NCBI GenBank assembly: GCA_026421135.1
Contig: JAPKCR010000218.1
Location: 1 to 5,346 of the forward strand
Source of the DNA: Sulfitobacter sp.
GTDB taxonomy: Bacteria; Pseudomonadota; Alphaproteobacteria; Rhodobacterales; Rhodobacteraceae
Reading direction: 5' to 3'
DNA: 5,346 nt
In this document: positions 4,457 through 5,346 of the stretch, in pieces
How positions within the stretch are numbered: position 1 is the stretch's first letter
How the letters are laid out: every line of letters begins with the position of its first letter
Notes under the pieces: generated by a model
What the model was told of the DNA's origin: nothing
Database searches by the model: none
Seen by the model: only the letters and a program-made list of their open reading frames with translations
Translations under genes and position numbers: made by a program

Positions 4457-5346
4457 TCAATAAACGAAACAATAAGGATAGGCGAAACCGAACGCTGGCG
4501 CATCACGGCCAATATGATGATGCATCCGTTCCACGTGCATGGCACGCTCGGTCCACGCAATGAAAACACCGTCGTTGCCGAGAGCCATGCGAGGAAATCC
4601 AACTGTTCTCCCGAAGGGGCTTACAGCGACTACACTTGGGTTTGTGCATCCGGATATTGCGTCAACGGCGCAGATCAGCACTACTTCACCCTGTGATGTC
4701 TGTTCTACCCATGCAACCTGAGCCGAGCCATTTGGCTGCTGAAGGACATCAACCCGCCCGGAAGGCGCACCATTGTCTATCTCTATGGGCGCTCCAAAGC
4801 TCATGCCATCATCTTCTGAAAAAGCGACCTTCACCTTTGGCACGTCGTCCGCCGCCGTAAACCAAGCAACCGCCGTCTGGCCATCGCTGCTGTCGATAGC
4901 AGGCCCGTTAACGGGGCACCCTTCGATTTGCCAGCCGTCAACAGCAACAGAGGTCGGTTCCAACCATTCTAATTGGGTTTTGCGAACGATAGAGATGTCG
5001 CGGATTTCACCTGATGATCTGTCCCGATAGACGGCAAGAGTAGCTCCATCATCCGTCACAACAGCGGACGTTTGGCAGCAGGTGCATGTCCGCTCATCCA
5101 AAAGCGCGTCATTAGCCATCAGCCCATTAGCGGCGATTGAGCGCGCACGCAGCTGCATGGCATTTGTGGCATCATCCTGAGACCCATAGGTATCATAACT
5201 GCGGCCATCCAACCAGATTGCTGTGAATTCACCGCCCTGCCCCGGCAGCAAGGGCACAAATCCATGCTCACGCTGTGATCGGTCTTCATGCGGTACAAAC
5301 GGAGCGCCCTAAGTTTTTCCTTCGTCATCCGACAGCGCGATCTTGA
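4457..5346 (-). pseudogene. Sialidase-like (BNR/Asp-box) beta-propeller protein, nonsense-mutated and truncated; N-terminus beyond right edge
   Basis: The minus-strand frame entering at 5346 reads KIALSDDEGKT, then TAG (5311-5309), then GAPFVPHEDRSQREHGFVPL and onward without further stops. The Asp-box pattern SxDxGxTW requires Trp where the TAG stands, so TGG-to-TAG is likely. Downstream are IWLDGR, DERTCTCCQTSA (cysteines near 5086-5076), VYRDRSSGEIRDISIVR, DGWQIEGCPVNGPA, AWFTAADDVPKVKVAFSEDDGMSF (second Asp-box near 4820) and GRVDV. These match uncharacterised exported sialidase-like propellers found near cytochrome and copper genes; true sialidase activity is unlikely. Homology ends at FIAWTE (4547). 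The remaining 29 codons are antisense of the oxidase, with TGA at 4459-4457. A frame restarted at GTG 5257 would lack the signal peptide and first blades. The gene is convergent with the oxidase. Confidence 0.78.
4541..4555. other. Recombination/deletion junction joining two truncated convergent genes
   Basis: On the plus strand, oxidase homology ends after HPFHVHGT (codon ending 4546). On the minus strand, beta-propeller homology runs down to FIAWTE (last codon 4549-4547) and then becomes antisense of the oxidase. Both losses meet within a few bases, so this is the breakpoint of a deletion or other rearrangement. No insertion-sequence end or target duplication is visible here. Confidence 0.72.

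Larger units (their letters stand above)
3284..4696 (+). pseudogene. Tat-exported multicopper oxidase (CueO/CopA-like), nonsense-mutated and 3'-truncated
   Basis: Family members oxidise Cu(I) in the periplasm for copper tolerance. ATG 3284, preceded by AAAGGA (3272-3277, 6-base spacer), opens a Tat signal (MITRRATLSGG, hydrophobic core, AFA-A). Codon 66 is TAG (3479-3481); the same frame continues at once with TLGYDLDYLGPTLQMKRG, the expected first cupredoxin domain, so a CAG-to-TAG change is likely. Copper ligand motifs follow: HWH (H102, H104), HSHVHG (H142-H146), and a third motif HPFHVHG (H414, H417, H419). Met-rich stretches (about 305-325 and 360-378) resemble CueO copper-binding inserts. 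After HPFHVHGT (ending 4546) homology stops and the frame runs antisense through the neighbouring gene to TGA 4694-4696. The last motif, HCHxxxH with the type-1 copper Cys, and roughly 70-80 residues are missing. A product restarted at ATG 3518 would lack the signal and could not form the type-1 site. Confidence 0.85.

Noticed and set aside
3518..4696. 392-codon frame read as a complete, functional oxidase
   Set aside because: It lacks signal peptide and ribosome site, and misses the C-terminal type-1 copper motif; it is the 3' part of a pseudogene with an antisense tail.
1..5346. CRISPR array, tRNA/rRNA genes, insertion-sequence ends, replication origin
   Set aside because: No regularly spaced repeats, RNA-gene-like cores, transposase motifs or long terminal inverted repeats were seen by eye on either strand.

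Overview
The window looks like an accessory metal/redox-stress island from an alphaproteobacterium, most likely a Rhodobacterales (Roseobacter-type) genome or plasmid. Three things suggest this. First, there is a copper-oxidase (CueO/PcoA-like) gene carrying a Tat signal. Second, there is a relic of a Rieske protein N-terminus with the typical alphaproteobacterial RRxFLY...MNP pattern. Third, the two likely Crp/Fnr-family sites fit the FnrL/FixK consensus. The assignment rests on recalled family patterns; no search was run.

Left part (1-1499), minus strand, read right to left. A small exported Cys-containing protein (1499-1134) is followed by an ECF-type sigma factor with a Cys-rich tail (1080-451). 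A doubtful 48-residue ORF (436-290) comes next. Last is the start of a second sigma-like regulator (254 to beyond the left edge) that begins directly at a region-4 helix-turn-helix and has no room for region 2. This resembles a regulatory operon.

Middle (1500-3031), plus strand. A perfect TTGAT-N4-ATCAA site lies in the 206-base divergent intergenic region. A four-helix membrane protein (1706-2179) follows. Next is a second near-symmetric site of the same shape, then a CBS-pair plus BON-like protein that starts on TTG (2339-3031). The genes on both sides of the divergent region therefore look tied to oxygen/redox control.

Right part (3032-5346) is a gene graveyard. It holds a Rieske (petA) N-terminal relic without a start codon. 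It also holds a Tat-exported multicopper oxidase broken by an in-frame TAG and lacking its C-terminal copper motif. A convergent sialidase-like beta-propeller gene is broken by a TAG that replaces the tryptophan of an Asp-box. The oxidase and the propeller gene both lose their 3' ends at one point near 4541-4552, which is most simply explained by a single deletion spanning two convergent genes.

I see no strong evidence for a wholly new system. The most informative features are the decay pattern of the copper-oxidase region, the paired Fnr-like sites, and the sigma factor next to a region-4-only partner.
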